This document shows, piece after piece, positions 43,579-55,700 of a stretch of DNA of 64,000 nucleotides. Within the stretch, counting starts at the first letter, position 1. Each line of letters begins with the position of its first letter. This DNA comes from Oidiodendron maius Zn (taxonomy: Eukaryota; Ascomycota; Leotiomycetes; Myxotrichaceae), in NCBI GenBank assembly GCA_000827325.1, contig KN832884.1, forward strand, positions 284,953 through 348,952. The letters are read 5' to 3'. Below the pieces are notes generated by a model. That model saw only the letters and a program-made list of their open reading frames with translations. It did no database searches and was not told the DNA's origin. A program made the translations under genes and the position numbers.

Positions 43579-44651
43579 CTAATAAGTGGTTTCCAATCTC
43601 TGAACCAGGTATTCTCCCGAGTTAATATCAGCGTACTTTTTCTTCCCTTTTTCGCCTCCGTAAGTTCCCTCGATCGCCTGGATCTGACTCTTGAAATTCG
43701 GATTGCAGAAGTACGCCACACTGTATCGCGCTGGGTAGACATCTCCGTCCACCTTCGAAGGTGGCTCGACAACCCTATGCATCGTGCTCCTGATAGTATC
43801 ATTACTCCATCTTGCTAACAGATCACCCGCATTTACTACTACCGTCCCCGGAATTGGCGTAGCATCCACAAAAGTCCCATTCGGACTCTTCACTTGCAAC
43901 CCGCCCCGATTGTCCTGAAACAGCAACGTCACGCTCCCATAATCTGTATGCTCACCCGCGCGCACCTGCAACTTATTCTTCCGGAAAACCTCTTTCGAGA
44001 CCTCCGGATAATGAAGCAATCGCAGCGTATTATCACCCACATCCGTAAATCCATCGAAGTAACCCTCGTCCAAGCCCATCCCGACCGCAATCGCCCGCAT
44101 CACCTCGACATGGAGCTCCTTACACTGATCGTGAAATGCGTTCATGACGTTCTTGAATTCCTCCGCCGCCACATCGCCGCTCGGCCAGTTATTCGGCAGG
44201 CCCTCCTCGCCCTCTCTCCCGATCTCGAAACTCTCTTTCAGGTCCGGCACCTGGGCTTTCAGCTTCTCGACCTCCTCCTTGTCGAGCAGAGCAGAGACCT
44301 TCTCACGCCCGTGCGCCACGTATCCGCGATTCGCGCGGGGCGTGGTCCAGCCGAGTTTCTCCTTCTCGGCGAGCGGTCTGCGGAAGAAGGCCGCGGAGGT
44401 GGAAAAGACGTTGGATATGACAGAGTCGGGAATCGGGTGCGCCGAGAGATAGACGAAGCCCGCGGTCTGGAAACCGTGCAGAATGGACCGGGCGGCTGCG
44501 AGGCGTTCAGCGGGCGTGCCGTGAAGAAAGAGGGAGAAGTTCACGAGCTGTGATGCGGTGTTAGGTGGATTCTTTTGTTCGAGATGAGGAGACGCGTTCT
44601 TACTGGGATAACGAGATTGTCGCTGTTGACGGCGTCGGTTTGGGCTGCCAT
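43579..44651 (-). CDS. 2-oxoglutarate/Fe(II) dioxygenase, thymine 7-hydroxylase candidate
   Basis: Two exons, 44604-44651 and 43579-44547 (donor GTAAGA, acceptor ACAG, phase 0), 338 residues. The DIOX_N part contains GFQTAGFVYLSAHPIP. The double-stranded beta-helix carries the iron triad His216-x-Asp218 (GEHTDYGSVTLLFQD) and His273 (STMHRVV), with Arg290 for 2-oxoglutarate in RYSVAYFCNP. This is the isopenicillin-N-synthase-like fungal group that includes thymine 7-hydroxylase, and the length is right. The specific substrate call rests on the neighbour, a divergent gene for a 5-carboxyuracil decarboxylase-like enzyme. Together they would turn thymine into uracil. Other substrates remain possible. 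Confidence 0.8.
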
Positions 44652-45120
44652 GGTGATGATACAGTGGTGTTGTGACGATCGAGATGTCAGAGCTGGACAG
44701 AAAGTTCTCGGTATATAATCGAAGGAGACGATTAGTGTTGACGGTTCGACACGCCGGCCAGAGGCGGTTTCCGAGAGTTGGGGAGGAAGGTCGTTATCAG
44801 GATGTGGACGGTGTTGTGGTGGGGCAGCGATAAGATCCGCGGGGCAATTTCTCAAGTTGACCAACGACTCGGGTGCTGGCTCAAGTTGGTGGAGGAGCGT
44901 GCCTGGATTTGCGCCGGGGAAGAGACGACGGCAATTCGGAGTATTCTACAAGCTCGACAAGATTCGAGGAGTGGGATTGGGCATGGTGATGCTGCTTTCA
45001 TTTGCTAGCTTAGCCTGACACAACCTAACGATAACAGAAAACATACAGTAACCATCCATCTTCAGCCACCCACTCTCCCCAGCACAACACGAACAGAGGA
45101 GCGTGCCAAAATCCATAACC
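44652..45120. promoter_or_regulatory. divergent promoter of the thymine-salvage-like gene pair
   Basis: 469 bp separate the two start codons. A shared promoter would allow co-expression. No operator is identified. Confidence 0.5.
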
Positions 45121-46215
45121 ATGGCCTCCCAGTCTCCCATTGTAGATATCCACACCCACGTCTACCCACCATCCTATGTCGACCTGCTCAAATCGCGCTC
45201 TGCCATCCCGTACATCCGTTCCTTCCCACCATCGCCGGACCTGCGTCTTGTTATTCTCCCCGCTGAAGACACGGCCAGCACATCGCGCGGCCGTCCAGTC
45301 GGGCCAGCCTATTATGATATCACTGAGAAGATCAAGTTCATGGACTTACACTCCATCGACATCTCGGTCATTTCGCTTGCGAATCCCTGGCTGGATTGGG
45401 TCCCAGAGAGCGAAGCGGCGGACGCGGCACGACGGATTAATGACGAGGTAGATGCTGAGTGCGCGCGGTTCCCAGGGAGGCTGTTCGCATTCGGCACATT
45501 GCCACTGAGTGGTGGCAGCGAGGTCATCGTGAGGGAGATCGAGAGATTAAAGACGCTTACGTATATGCGTGGGGTGATTCTGGGGACGACAGGGCTGGGG
45601 AAGGGGCTGGATGATCCTGAGCTCTTACCTGTTTTTGAGGCTCTTCAAAACGCAAAGCTGGCAGTATTCCTGCATCCACATTACGGGTTGCCGAGCCAGG
45701 TGTGGGGAGAGAGAGCAGGAGAGTATGGACATGTCTTGCCTCTAGCTTTAGGCTTTCCGCTTGAAACGACAATTGCGGTGACGAGAATGATTCTCTCGGG
45801 AGCATTTGAGAAGGTGCCGGAGCTGCAGATGATCCTGGCGCACTCAGGTGGCACACTGCCATTTTTGGCAGGCAGAATTGAGAGTTGTATTGAGCATGAT
45901 GCGCATCTCAAGGCTAAGGGGAGACTGGGTGCGGGAAGAAAGACAGTATGGGAGATTCTGAAGAGCAATATTTATCTCGATGCCGTGATTTATGGGGAAG
46001 TGGGCTTGAAAGCGGCGGTGCAGGCCAGCGGAGAGGATAGGGTCATGTTTGGGACAGACCATCCGTTCTTTCCGCCTTTGGAGGAGGGAACAGAGAAGTG
46101 GGCGAGTGTCGAAACCAACTATACGGCTATCAAAGGAGCTCTTGAGAGTAGTAAAGAGGGAATGCAGGGGGTGTTGGGATCGAACGCTGTGAGGGTCCTC
46201 AATTTATCAATATAG
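45121..46215 (+). CDS. ACMSD-family amidohydrolase, 5-carboxyuracil (iso-orotate) decarboxylase candidate
   Basis: A single exon of 364 residues from the ATG at 45121. Metal-binding landmarks of the ACMSD/LigW decarboxylase superfamily are all present: DIHTH at residues 9-13 (His11, His13), His185 in FLHPHYG, His241 in LAHSGG, and Asp313 in MFGTDHPFFPP. These enzymes do non-oxidative decarboxylation at a zinc-type metal site. The divergent neighbour is a thymine-hydroxylase-like dioxygenase, whose final product would be 5-carboxyuracil. Uracil-5-carboxylate decarboxylase is therefore the most economical assignment. A related aromatic-acid decarboxylase activity cannot be excluded from sequence alone. 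Confidence 0.82.
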   Translation: MASQSPIVDIHTHVYPPSYVDLLKSRSAIPYIRSFPPSPDLRLVILPAEDTASTSRGRPVGPAYYDITEKIKFMDLHSIDISVISLANPWLDWVPESEAADAARRINDEVDAECARFPGRLFAFGTLPLSGGSEVIVREIERLKTLTYMRGVILGTTGLGKGLDDPELLPVFEALQNAKLAVFLHPHYGLPSQVWGERAGEYGHVLPLALGFPLETTIAVTRMILSGAFEKVPELQMILAHSGGTLPFLAGRIESCIEHDAHLKAKGRLGAGRKTVWEILKSNIYLDAVIYGEVGLKAAVQASGEDRVMFGTDHPFFPPLEEGTEKWASVETNYTAIKGALESSKEGMQGVLGSNAVRVLNLSI

Positions 46216-47064
46216 TGACCCGGTATCGGAAGAAAGTAGTCTTAAAGAGATAAATAGCATCCCCAATCCTTCAAAGCCAGCTGATTTACTCCTGGAACTA
46301 AGTTGACTTTCTGTTCAATGTTAGCAGAGCTCATAGAAAAAAGCGATTCCGCATTCCAAAAGATGGGCTCTGATAATAACGTGGAATCATACCTGGCCAT
46401 CTCTTATGGTTTATAGAATTCCTGTATCACTCCAGTTTTCTGAAAATCAGCAGCTGTGTGGGTTCAATCCTGGTGCCACAAAAACAAATTGAGGAGTCCT
46501 GCCATCCGTCACCTTCCCTAAATCTAATAGCGGGAGGAAGCGAAATGGAGGTGCAATGCTGCCACCGTCAAAAGTAAGGGGGATCCCACCTTCTATACTC
46601 CACTCAATATCGCTAAGAATGTCACTGCTGCAGCGAGATCACATTCCCTGGTCAAAACTGGTCAGGATCACCATTTTCCCGCTGACCTGTAGAGCAACTA
46701 GAAAGCTTGATCGAACTGCATGTCACTCTCCTAGAAGCTAATGCTTCTGCACCATGTCTGATGCGATTGAAGGCATGTTCGCACGTGTCTACACTATTGG
46801 ACTCTAATAAATCTTGTCCAACTGAAATGCGAACTTTGGAGATGATTTTCAGGAACTTGGGATGAATGACGCGTGGTGATCCCATGCTGCTGGGTCATGC
46901 TAGTTGCAATGGCCAGTATTTGTGTGGATGCTGGCTGACAAGGCGTTCTGCACCTGGCGCATTATAATAAGAGCTTCCTGCCTGGCAATTATATTTACTC
47001 CTCTTGCTCGATCGCCGAATCGCATAGTTGAAATCAATATCAATTGGTTGCTCATTTTTCTGCC
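46216..47064. other. gene-free interval (0.85 kb)
   Basis: No gene is supported. A B-box-like sequence at 46460-46478 was examined for a tRNA and rejected. Confidence 0.45.
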
Positions 47065-48592
47065 ATGAGGTCCCGAAAGTGCAGCGCTGCTGCTGTGTTA
47101 CTTGCCATTTTTGCAAATTCTGTGGTAGGAACCTCATTGACCGCACCGAAAGGCGCGAAGGTTCTGACTGTTGGTGTCATTGGTGGTATGTTTCTCGTCG
47201 TATAAGAGACATCAGCCACTGAAACCCTCCATAGATTATGGCTGGACTGGCTGGGCTCCATCGCCAGATAACTTCTGTTTCGAGATCATGCCCCAACTCG
47301 AGGCTGCTGGTATTACAGTTCCAAACGAGGTCATAAATGATTGCGATCCTGGAGACAAGCAATATATCACCAATGCAACGGCCTTGCAGAGTAAGCCGGC
47401 ACAACTGAGTAAAATGAATACTTCAATTGACTTGAATTAGTGGATACGTCGTCTTATGTAGGACAAGTCTGCGCGCTGAAGAATTGCAGCGCTTTTGTAG
47501 GTGTCCTGTATAGTTTGCTTGAATCTGCTAATAGATATAGCTCTCCGTTGGTGACAACTTCTATGACAGCGGAGTTGATTTCACGACCAGTGGCATTCTG
47601 AGATTCCAGGCCGCTTGGGTAGATATGTACAGCCAGGGAAAATTCAAGAAGGCGCCGTGGTAAGCATACAATTATATCACCTTGTAAATTATCGTGAAAT
47701 GCTGATTCTTTATTTTAGGTACCAGTGCCTGGGCAACCATGACATTGTTCCTGGTCAAAGTGGGGTGGATTTCCAGACCAAGGTGGCACCCCTATATGAT
47801 AACCGGTGGTATTTTGTAAGTTTCTCCTACAAGTCAAAAATAGATTCATCTGACGAACAATTTAGGGAACTCAAGGTCTTCCATACTATACCTATGACCT
47901 GGAAGGACAGGATTGGTCTGCTACATTTGTAGTTGTTGACTCGGACTGTTTTCTCAGTAGCTACCAGAAAGTAGGCTGCTTCAAGCAATTCTATAGGTAT
48001 ACGGCTTCTCTCGTTCTAACAAGATACAGAATACATCAGTGTATAAGAACGCTTATACCACAGGCTGCCACGAAAATACTCAAGTGCAGGTAGATTTTCT
48101 TACCGACGCCTTTGCCAACTCCAAAGCAACATGGAAATTCCTGCAACTCCATCACCCATACATGTCTGCTGCCACTAACGAGACCGACCTTGCACCATTA
48201 ATAAGCGTCGTAGAGAGGCATCACGGCATCGTATTAAATGGTCACGACCATTGCTTGGGACACTTCGTCAACAATGATACTAATTTCATCCTGAGTGGTG
48301 CCGCCGGATACCCACAAGCGGGAGACTGCAACAATGGCGTTCCTCTTGGCCCATATGCGAAGTTCCTCGGAGCGAATGCCTTAACCGGTGAGTGTCTGCA
48401 CTTGAGACTAAAACCCAGAAGCTGATGATAGCGGCAGCCGCGAATGGGTTCGTGACTATGGATATAAGTAGCAAGGAGATCAACGTGGAATATTACGCAC
48501 GGGATATGAAGTTTGAAGGAGAGGATCTGTATCCAGTTGATTGTGATCTTCAGCCTTCGTATAGCTTTCAGATTACTCAGAAGGCTACTTAA
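47065..48592 (+). CDS. secreted purple/tartrate-resistant-type acid phosphatase, eight exons
   Basis: Exons 47065-47185, 47235-47390, 47441-47496, 47541-47659, 47719-47815, 47866-47970, 48030-48387 and 48438-48592, every junction phase-consistent, 388 residues. It has a signal peptide (SAAAVLLAIFANSVVG). Metallophosphoesterase motifs occur in order: the DYGWTG region near 41, SVGDNFYDSGV, LGNHDIVPG, VVDSDCF, LQLHHPYMS and LNGHDHCLGH. These match the dinuclear-metal site of TRAP-type acid phosphatases, with the Tyr in GDNFYDSG responsible for the purple colour. Role: extracellular or vacuolar phosphate release. Eight small exons are unusual in this window, where most genes have one to four. 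Confidence 0.88.
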
Positions 48593-49547
48593 GACGAGAG
48601 ACATAGATCAAGCTTATCTTTGGGATGTGGAAGGCATTTGATAACGCCAAAACTCATGTGTCTTCTAACTAATCCGCCTAATGTTAGCTAATCAGATTAA
48701 TCCAAATACAATACGGTATGCTATTGGCTATCCTTCCAAATCTTGACTATGCTATATTGACTAAAATATAAGTATCTACCTGTCAAGCTGGCACTCATGT
48801 TAGTAGCTTTTTAATTCACTAAGACTATGTATATGAAGAAGCTAAAGGAGAAGATGATACTCGCTTATTTTGCGGTTAGGTGCTACAATGTTAAGGGGTG
48901 GCAAAATATCTCCTTTTGTGCCGTTTTCAAGTCATACCAAGTTTGGGGGGGGGGGGGGGGGGGTTAACGCTCTGTAGGGTGCAATTTGAGGCTTCCTTTG
49001 GATATTGGATAATTCACGATGTTCAGGGATCGTCCTCGAATCCAACGATGATCACGTGTTAAACCGAAGTGCACCAAATCACATACACTCAGCACGCAAA
49101 AAATAGATAAAATACAGTATTCATTCTCCCGGCACCAGCCCATAACACCTTTACGCGTGCGCGCTGTTTCTCTTTTGCCAACTCTCGCATGGACAAGTAA
49201 ACGTAGAGAGCTAAGTAGGAGTACTTTAACTACAAACACAGAAGACAGACATTTGAAGAAAAGAGTTCTGTGTACAACAAATGGGACTAGAGATCGTCGC
49301 GATCTGGTGGTATCAAAGGTTAAAGGTCAAAGCAAAGAGCGCTTTTTATCTTCTTTCACTTCCTCCGGACAAAGAAAAAATCTTCTATTTCCGAAATGAA
49401 GAGACTGGCCGCCGCACCCATGCAGAGCATTTTCTCGTAAGAAAGAAATCGTGTGAGGTAAAGAAGGTGAGAATGGTAAGGAAGACAACCTCGGATGGCC
49501 GTTTGCTGGACGTATGTATGCTGCCTAGAGACGCAGATAGGAATTAT
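48593..49547. other. gene-free interval (0.95 kb)
   Basis: Facing 3' regions of the phosphatase and the ADF-H/PH gene, including a 19-base G run at 48945-48963. Confidence 0.5.
48945..48963 (+). repeat. homopolymer of 19 G
   Basis: An uninterrupted G tract in an otherwise AT-rich 3' intergenic stretch. Its exact length is doubtful in any sequencing technology. Confidence 0.9.
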
Positions 49548-52500
49548 TTATTGTATATGGTTGGCCCATTGACTATGTGCATCTTGGAGAACTATACCAT
49601 GTTAGGGAGTGTATGTATAGAGAGAGGATGAGTGCGCAGGCAAACTTACTGCTCAATATGCGCCCCTGTCCGCCCCGATCCTCGCAAGCAATCTGCAAGC
49701 CACTGCCTTCGATAAACTCTAGCACAACGCTGTTTGGCAGTTCCTGCATCTCAACATCCGGTATCATGGGAGTTCGGAACCCGCTCATGTGCATACGTCT
49801 GGTAGCTCCGGCGTTCTTTTGGTCTTTGGCAGACAAAGCAGGAGACAAGATCAGGAAGCCTTGAGAGTCAAGCATCATGAAGCGACGCTTCCAGAGGAGA
49901 GTATCAGGGAACTGAACGTTGACATCACCGATGTTGATGCTCGTAACAAGCGGAGATACTGGTTGTACGTCGCGAGATCCATCGATAGAAGCCATCTCAG
50001 ATTCCTCGCGGAGAGTAGGGGATATGGCACGGGAAAGTGTCTTGCGGCCAGAGGACATGGATGATGACATACGTCGCAGAAGACGGCTGGCGCGGTTAGA
50101 CTTGCCCTCATCCTTGATTGGCGAAGACGCATCAATACTCTTTGTAGGAGATGAGCCACGGCCAGACTTGCGACTGCTAATGGACGGAGAGCGGCCCAAT
50201 CGAGGACTCTTGTTAGCATAAGCCGGAGGAGGCATCGTTGGTGACAGGACAGATGAGCCGGACGACTCCAGAGTGCTAGAACGGCGATGCTCGGAGAATG
50301 AAGCACGACCTTCCTTAATAAAGTCCTTCACAACGCTCATCGAAGTTCTCTTCTCCTTGATGGTAGAGGTAGACTTCGAGCCCTTGGATGAGCTGGACGA
50401 CAATCTCTCGTCAGAGCTTTCTATCATTGGGCTGGCCTTCTGGTGGTCGATCACTAGAGGAGACTGTTTAAGGTCAAGATATGAGTTGCTAACCTCGGAC
50501 TTTGGGGGGAATGGCTGGTTTGGATCCCTGATAATACGAGCTGTGACTGAGATCGACTCGGGTCGCTGCCTCTGAATTTGAGTAATTGGGCTGGAGTTTG
50601 CTGCGAGAGCATCGACCCGGCTCTGAACAGACTCAGATCTATTATGAAGCTTGAGAGTTTCGGGGGAGGACTGTTGAGAAGTTGGAGGGGACGGGGTGTT
50701 ATTTCGGGTCAGTGAATTGGCTCTATCCATTATGGAAGGTGCTTTTGAGTTGCGCACACTTCCTTTTCGAACAGAGAAGAAGGTAGAAGAGGTTCCAGAA
50801 GAGGTAGACGGAGGTGTGTCAGCTGGAGCAGCCTTGGAGAGCTTCTCGAGCGCCTTGATTCTCTGTGAAATGCCAGATCCAAGATTAACTTTCTTCACAA
50901 TGGGTCTGCTAGCTTGCTGATTGACGTTGTTGAAAAAAATAGCGGAAGTAGACACAGATCGAGCAGAGTCAGGAGTCGTCATAAGTGGCGAGAGCATTTG
51001 CGATTGCCTGCCATCATTCAACAATGGGTTCGATGCTGCGCGCATGTCACTCTTCTCAAGAGTGGGAAAGTGCGGGCTCATTGGTGACTTTGAGACTGAG
51101 ATGGGCTTGGCTTCCTGAACGACTGCAGACTGCAGCTCCTCCATCAGATCATCATCCGAGGAGAAATTAGCCTCCGAACCAGCACGGCTTCTATCAGTCA
51201 CATCAAAATCTGTTCGAATCGGCTCCACAAGTGCTGCTCTCTTCATCCTCTTCCCTTCTCTCTGTTCATCCGATGTCATGGATCCTCTCGAGTTAGCCGA
51301 GAAGTTGCTCTCGACTGGAGATTTTGGGTTGGGATTGAGAGACACCGTGTTAGCAGGACTCGGTAGGGGCTCAGTCGGAGAAGTTGGAGCTGCTGCCGCA
51401 GCCCTGAGATCCCGATTGCTGAATTTAGACTTGGGAATCTTCCAGTCCTTGATCTCAACATCGGGTGATTTAGGCAGCAGAGGGGATGGCTGTGTGGGAA
51501 GTAGGGCCCTAGCCTTCTCGGTAGCAATTATTAGGGACCTCTTGGTCTTCGGGATCTTGTTGCTAACGTCCTGGGCAGAATTGGGAGAGTCATTGTGATT
51601 CTTGAGTTCAGAAAGGGCTTCGGCCTTGGGTTCTTGAATAGGAGCTGTTGAATCTTGTGTCTGTCCCTTGGCTCCTACAGCACTGATTGCAGGGCTAGGC
51701 GGAGCAGCAATCTTGTGTGCATCACTGATTTCTGCAGCGATTTCCTCAGGTGCAGGAGTCACCTGGGGTCCAGACACTTTTACCACAACTTCATTCTTTT
51801 GTGGCTTGATCAAACTTGGCGGTTGATATGCAACAGGCAAAAGGCGAGGCAGTTCATCAACAAATGTTTCGATACTCGGAGTAGGCTCCTCGGGAACAGA
51901 CCTCTCATCAACCTGCTCGATAGGGATTTGTACCGGTTCTTCGGTACTTGGAACTGGCTTGGATGTTGTTTCTTCGGCCATAGCTAGCTCGGTTCTTGGA
52001 GAGCTCTCTTCAGTCTTCTCATATTCTTGAGTTGGGACAGAATCACCTACAACTTCCTCAACAGCGGTGGTTTCGACAGTCGTGGCATCCATGGTCGGGG
52101 CTACTTCTGATTCGTCGGTAGCAGGCTTTTCAAGTGTAGTTTCAACACTTTGCACCTTCTCCGTGGGGAATTCTTCGGACTCCTCAGATACGGGCTGAGT
52201 CACTTCCTTCTTGTAATCTTTGACCGTTCCCGCAGAGTTATTACTCTCTTGTATGGTTTCTTCTGTAGATTCAGAGATCGAAGAGGCTTTAGTCGACTCA
52301 GCTTTCTCTGAGGCGCTGATAGGAGAGACAGGATATGAATTTGTGTGTGTAGCGTCGGAACCCTCAGTTTTCATGGCTGAGCTGGCATCAAAGGCAATTC
52401 CAGATTCTTCCTCTTTAGCAATTCGAGATTCTTCCCCTCTGGCAATACCAGAATCCTCCTCTCTGGCTGGAACAGTATCGTGCTGCTTGGCCATATCATT

Positions 52501-53871
52501 CAGCATTGCCAATGTGTCATGAACATCTTTTGGCGCGCCTTCAATAATTTTTGGTGTATCTGTAGATGAAGTCTCAGGTGACGGAACGTCACTCGTGGTT
52601 GGAGAGAGATGTTCACCACTTGGGACTGACTTCATCTGCTTCTTTCTGAGCTGCAGCGCCTTCATTAGACGAGCCTTTTCAGGAGTGATTGTAGGTGACT
52701 TCGGAGGATTCGCCATTGTTGCCGTTCGTATGGGCGTGCCAGAACTGGTAGAAGGTCGGCCGCCACTAGTATGAGGTCGCGCAGGGTTGCCGTGGTCCGA
52801 CTCGGGGATGGGAGGAGGTGAGATGAGCATGCTGGTAGCTTCGACGTTATATTGCGACTTCGGCCTCTCCTTCACAGCTTTGGTTGTCTTGGAAAATAAC
52901 TTGAGGCCCGCGGGAAGTGTTGAGACGGGACGGTACTGAGAAGTCGCGCTTGAGGTGTGTGGTCTGCCACTTGCGTCGAGGGATGGACGCGGTCCAAGTT
53001 TCACTTTCGGTTTCCCACTCGAGCCGTATGATGAATAGCTGTAGAGATAGGGGCGTGATGACTGTGAAGACTTCCGTGGCTCGTCAATTGTCTTGGTAGG
53101 AGAGCGCGCTTGCGGCTCCGGACTGCGCAGTTCTCCTATCTCGTCGGTGATAGTGGGAGGAGGTAGAGAGGTTGGTGGAGGTGGAGGCGGGGGAACGTCT
53201 GCAATTGAAGGAGCTTTGGTTGACGCGAACTCTTCAGGGACGGTAGATTGGCGCTTAGCTTTATTCTCTTCCTCCTCGTCCTCTGCAATTTCCATCAAAC
53301 GCCGTCTGCGCAAAGAGCTGGTAGACGACGATGTAGAACCTGAAGCTGTGTGTAAGGAGCACGCGGCAGAAAGTTGCGGGTCACGGAGCTCCTTGGCGGC
53401 AGTGATCTCGAAGATAGTATCGTGCGGAGAGAAACGTTCCGTTACCGCGTTGAAGTGCACGGCGGAACGCGCTAGAGAAGATCAGAGATAGAACTCTCAC
53501 AAGCACAGACAAAACGGCAGGAGTTACTAACCTTTGATGAGTCTCGAGCAGTCGTCCGGTATGAACTTGATGATGACGCTCCTCCGCCGATACCGCAGGA
53601 AGCCATATAAAGGCTGTGGCTCCTCATACTGCGAAATGGCATTCCGGATCTCAACAATGCCTCCAGTGCCTCGACCTAGCAAGCCCACCTCATCCCGGGA
53701 GGTATACTTGAGGAGGAACCTACAATTATCGTCAGCCTCAAAAATCGCATCCCGAGGGAATGGTTTAGCGCTATCAGTTCTCTGGGAGGAAGCTTACCAG
53801 CCGCCCAGCTCCGCCGCAGCGGCCTCGTGGGCCTCTCTTATGCTCGCATCATCCAAGCCATTCAGCGACAT
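49548..53871 (-). CDS. large ADF-H plus PH-domain protein (actin/cortex-associated)
   Basis: Four exons, 53798-53871, 53532-53719, 49650-53471 and 49548-49591, phase-consistent, 1375 residues. The N-terminal 130 residues form an actin-depolymerising-factor homology fold: SLNGLDDASIREAHEAAAAE, FLLKYTSRDEVGLLGRGTGG, then PLYGFLRYRRRSVIIKFIPD. A very long Ser/Pro/Glu-rich, presumably disordered, middle follows, with poly-Pro and short degenerate repeats. The C-terminal 130 residues resemble a PH domain: LLWKRRFMMLDSQGFLILSP to GLQIACEDRGG, ending in the last exon at LQDAHSQWAN. The gene is fungal-specific in this architecture. A scaffold role linking actin to membrane phosphoinositides is inferred. 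A short last intron (GTAAGT...TATAG) is needed to reach the stop. Confidence 0.85.
52395..52470 (-). repeat. short degenerate protein-coding repeat
   Basis: The disordered middle of the ADF-H/PH protein holds three imperfect units (REEDSGIA, RGEESRIA, KEEESGIA). They are visible as tandem 24-bp DNA repeats on the minus strand. Confidence 0.7.
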
Positions 53872-55124
53872 GGCAATGGCAAGTGCATTACACTGCTGCG
53901 AGGGCGAGGGCGAGGGCGCAAGTCGAAGGTAGGGAAGTCGCTTAAGGGATATATTTTGGATTTCAGGGGAACGGCCGAGAGCTCCACATGGATACGGTGA
54001 GCTGGCTGTCCTGCCAGCACCAGCTCAATCGCCAATGCCTCGATCCCAGAACAAAAGCTAGAGATGCACAAGCCGGTGCAGCGACTGACGAAGGAAAAGG
54101 AGAGACAAGCACCGAGCAAAGGTAATGGGCACGAAAATAATAAACAAATGGTAGCGGTCGGCAGGAGAATTTGCGATGTATCTCTCAGGCACGGATTCTA
54201 GCGCGTGCGGGAATCCTAACCGCTTCTGGGAGATGCTCAACGGACAGCGCGATTCAGATTGGAGATGTTCTATGCTGGGAACTTGAAATGTAGAGTACCA
54301 TGGAAGAAGATGCCCCCCCCTTGAGAAGATTTACATAGGTCATGCGCATCTAAGAGCGCACCGAACAGAGATAAGTGTGTGTACGTTGCGCAGAGCGGAC
54401 AGATTGTGAGGGGTCCTCCCCGATTGCCTAATGCCTGGCATCCCGGGATGAAACCAAGCGCACGGAATCTGGTGACACATGGACTTCTGGCAGAGAGACG
54501 TAAGTCATCATTGCTCGGGCCTCCCCATGTACGGAAACTCTCACAACATCCGGTTAGAACATCTGAGAGGTGTGTGCCGCAGTCATACATCGCGGAAATC
54601 CTGAGTGGGTATACCCTCAGAGGAGAGATCAACACATCTTTGAGGGCGGTACATCTTTAGAATAAAACAACTGTAAGAATTACTAGACAATGCCATCTGT
54701 GATGTCAGGAGCCGCGTAAGACAATCTCATCCCTCTGCCAGCACATACTTCAGCACCTGAAAAACATGACCAAGAGATGTCATTGGCATCTGAGATACTC
54801 TCACCTCCTTGTCTTCTGCATGTTCCGTGCCCCTTGGCTCGTCATTCTCTCGGTTCGGAGCACTGTGTTGGTGGTTGGTGCTCTGAAATTGTTTTCTGGA
54901 TAAATGGATGGCCCGGATATTCCTCGCAAGGTCCGGGTCAGGTTAGCGTCATCACGGGACCTGGCGCCCAAAAAAAGATTCCTCGAGTCGTCAGTCCAAG
55001 AACAGCAGAAGCTCTGTATTGTAATTCCCATTCGCCATCCGACAATAATACAAGCAAGCTTCTCTTTCTTCTTCTTCTTCAGATCTCTCCATCCTCTTAA
55101 TACCTATCACCACAAATAGTCGCC
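53872..55124. other. divergent interval (1.25 kb)
   Basis: It contains promoters for the ADF-H/PH gene and TOM22. Frames present are short and without domains. Confidence 0.45.
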
Positions 55125-55700
55125 ATGGTCGAATTAGTAGAGGTCGAGGACGAGTCTTTCGAGACCAAGCAGGTTGGTCCATCAGACGACGAGGATTACA
55201 CAGACACCGGTATGCATAATTCCCATATGCAATACAGTATGTCCTCAGCTAACAATTCTCTCCCTCAGAGTCTGAGATCTCCACCGATGACGAAGACAAC
55301 GTTCTCGAAGACGAAACCCTCGCCGATCGCATCTCCGCCCTGAAAGACATCATACCTCCTGCCACGCGGAACTACATCTCCAGCACGATCGACGCCACCA
55401 CCAGCTGGATCAAGTTCGGCCTGTCATTCAGCGGCAAGACCATCTTTGTCGTGAGCACCAGCGCGCTGCTGCTAGGTGTGCCGTGGGCGCTGGCCTTTGC
55501 GGAGGAGCAGCAAATGGTGGAGATGGAGAAGGAGATGAAGATGCGGGAGTCGGGTCAGGAGGTATGTTCAGGACCCTTTAACTCTTTAATGGGGATCTGC
55601 TCGTAGAACATGGCTAATAATTTTACAGCTTCTCAACCCAGGAACTGCCGGAGCGCTGAACGCCCAGCTAAACGGACAGGCTGCCAAGCCGGCACTGTGA
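55125..55700 (+). CDS. TOM22: mitochondrial import receptor subunit TOM22
   Basis: Three exons, 55125-55209, 55269-55561 and 55629-55700, phases agreeing, 149 residues. The acidic cytosolic N-terminus (MVELVEVEDESFETKQVGPS, DDEDYTDTESEISTDDED) binds presequences. The segment LADRISALKDIIPPATRNYI precedes one TM helix (about FGLSFSGKTIFVVSTSALLL) with the family Pro in GVPWALAFAEEQ. A short intermembrane tail ends LNGQAAKPAL. Length, charge and the GVP.A.AFAEEQ signature match fungal Tom22. It serves as central receptor and organiser of the TOM complex in the outer mitochondrial membrane. Confidence 0.93.

Noticed and set aside
46460-46478. tRNA-like B-box (GGTTCAATCC followed by TGGTGCCA)
   Set aside because: No matching 5' acceptor strand (TGGCACC-like), D-arm or A-box lies at the right distance upstream. 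Probably chance.
54270-54660. Overlapping frames of about 90-120 codons on both strands before TOM22
   Set aside because: No family resemblance, no splice extension. They lie in the promoter interval of two conserved genes.
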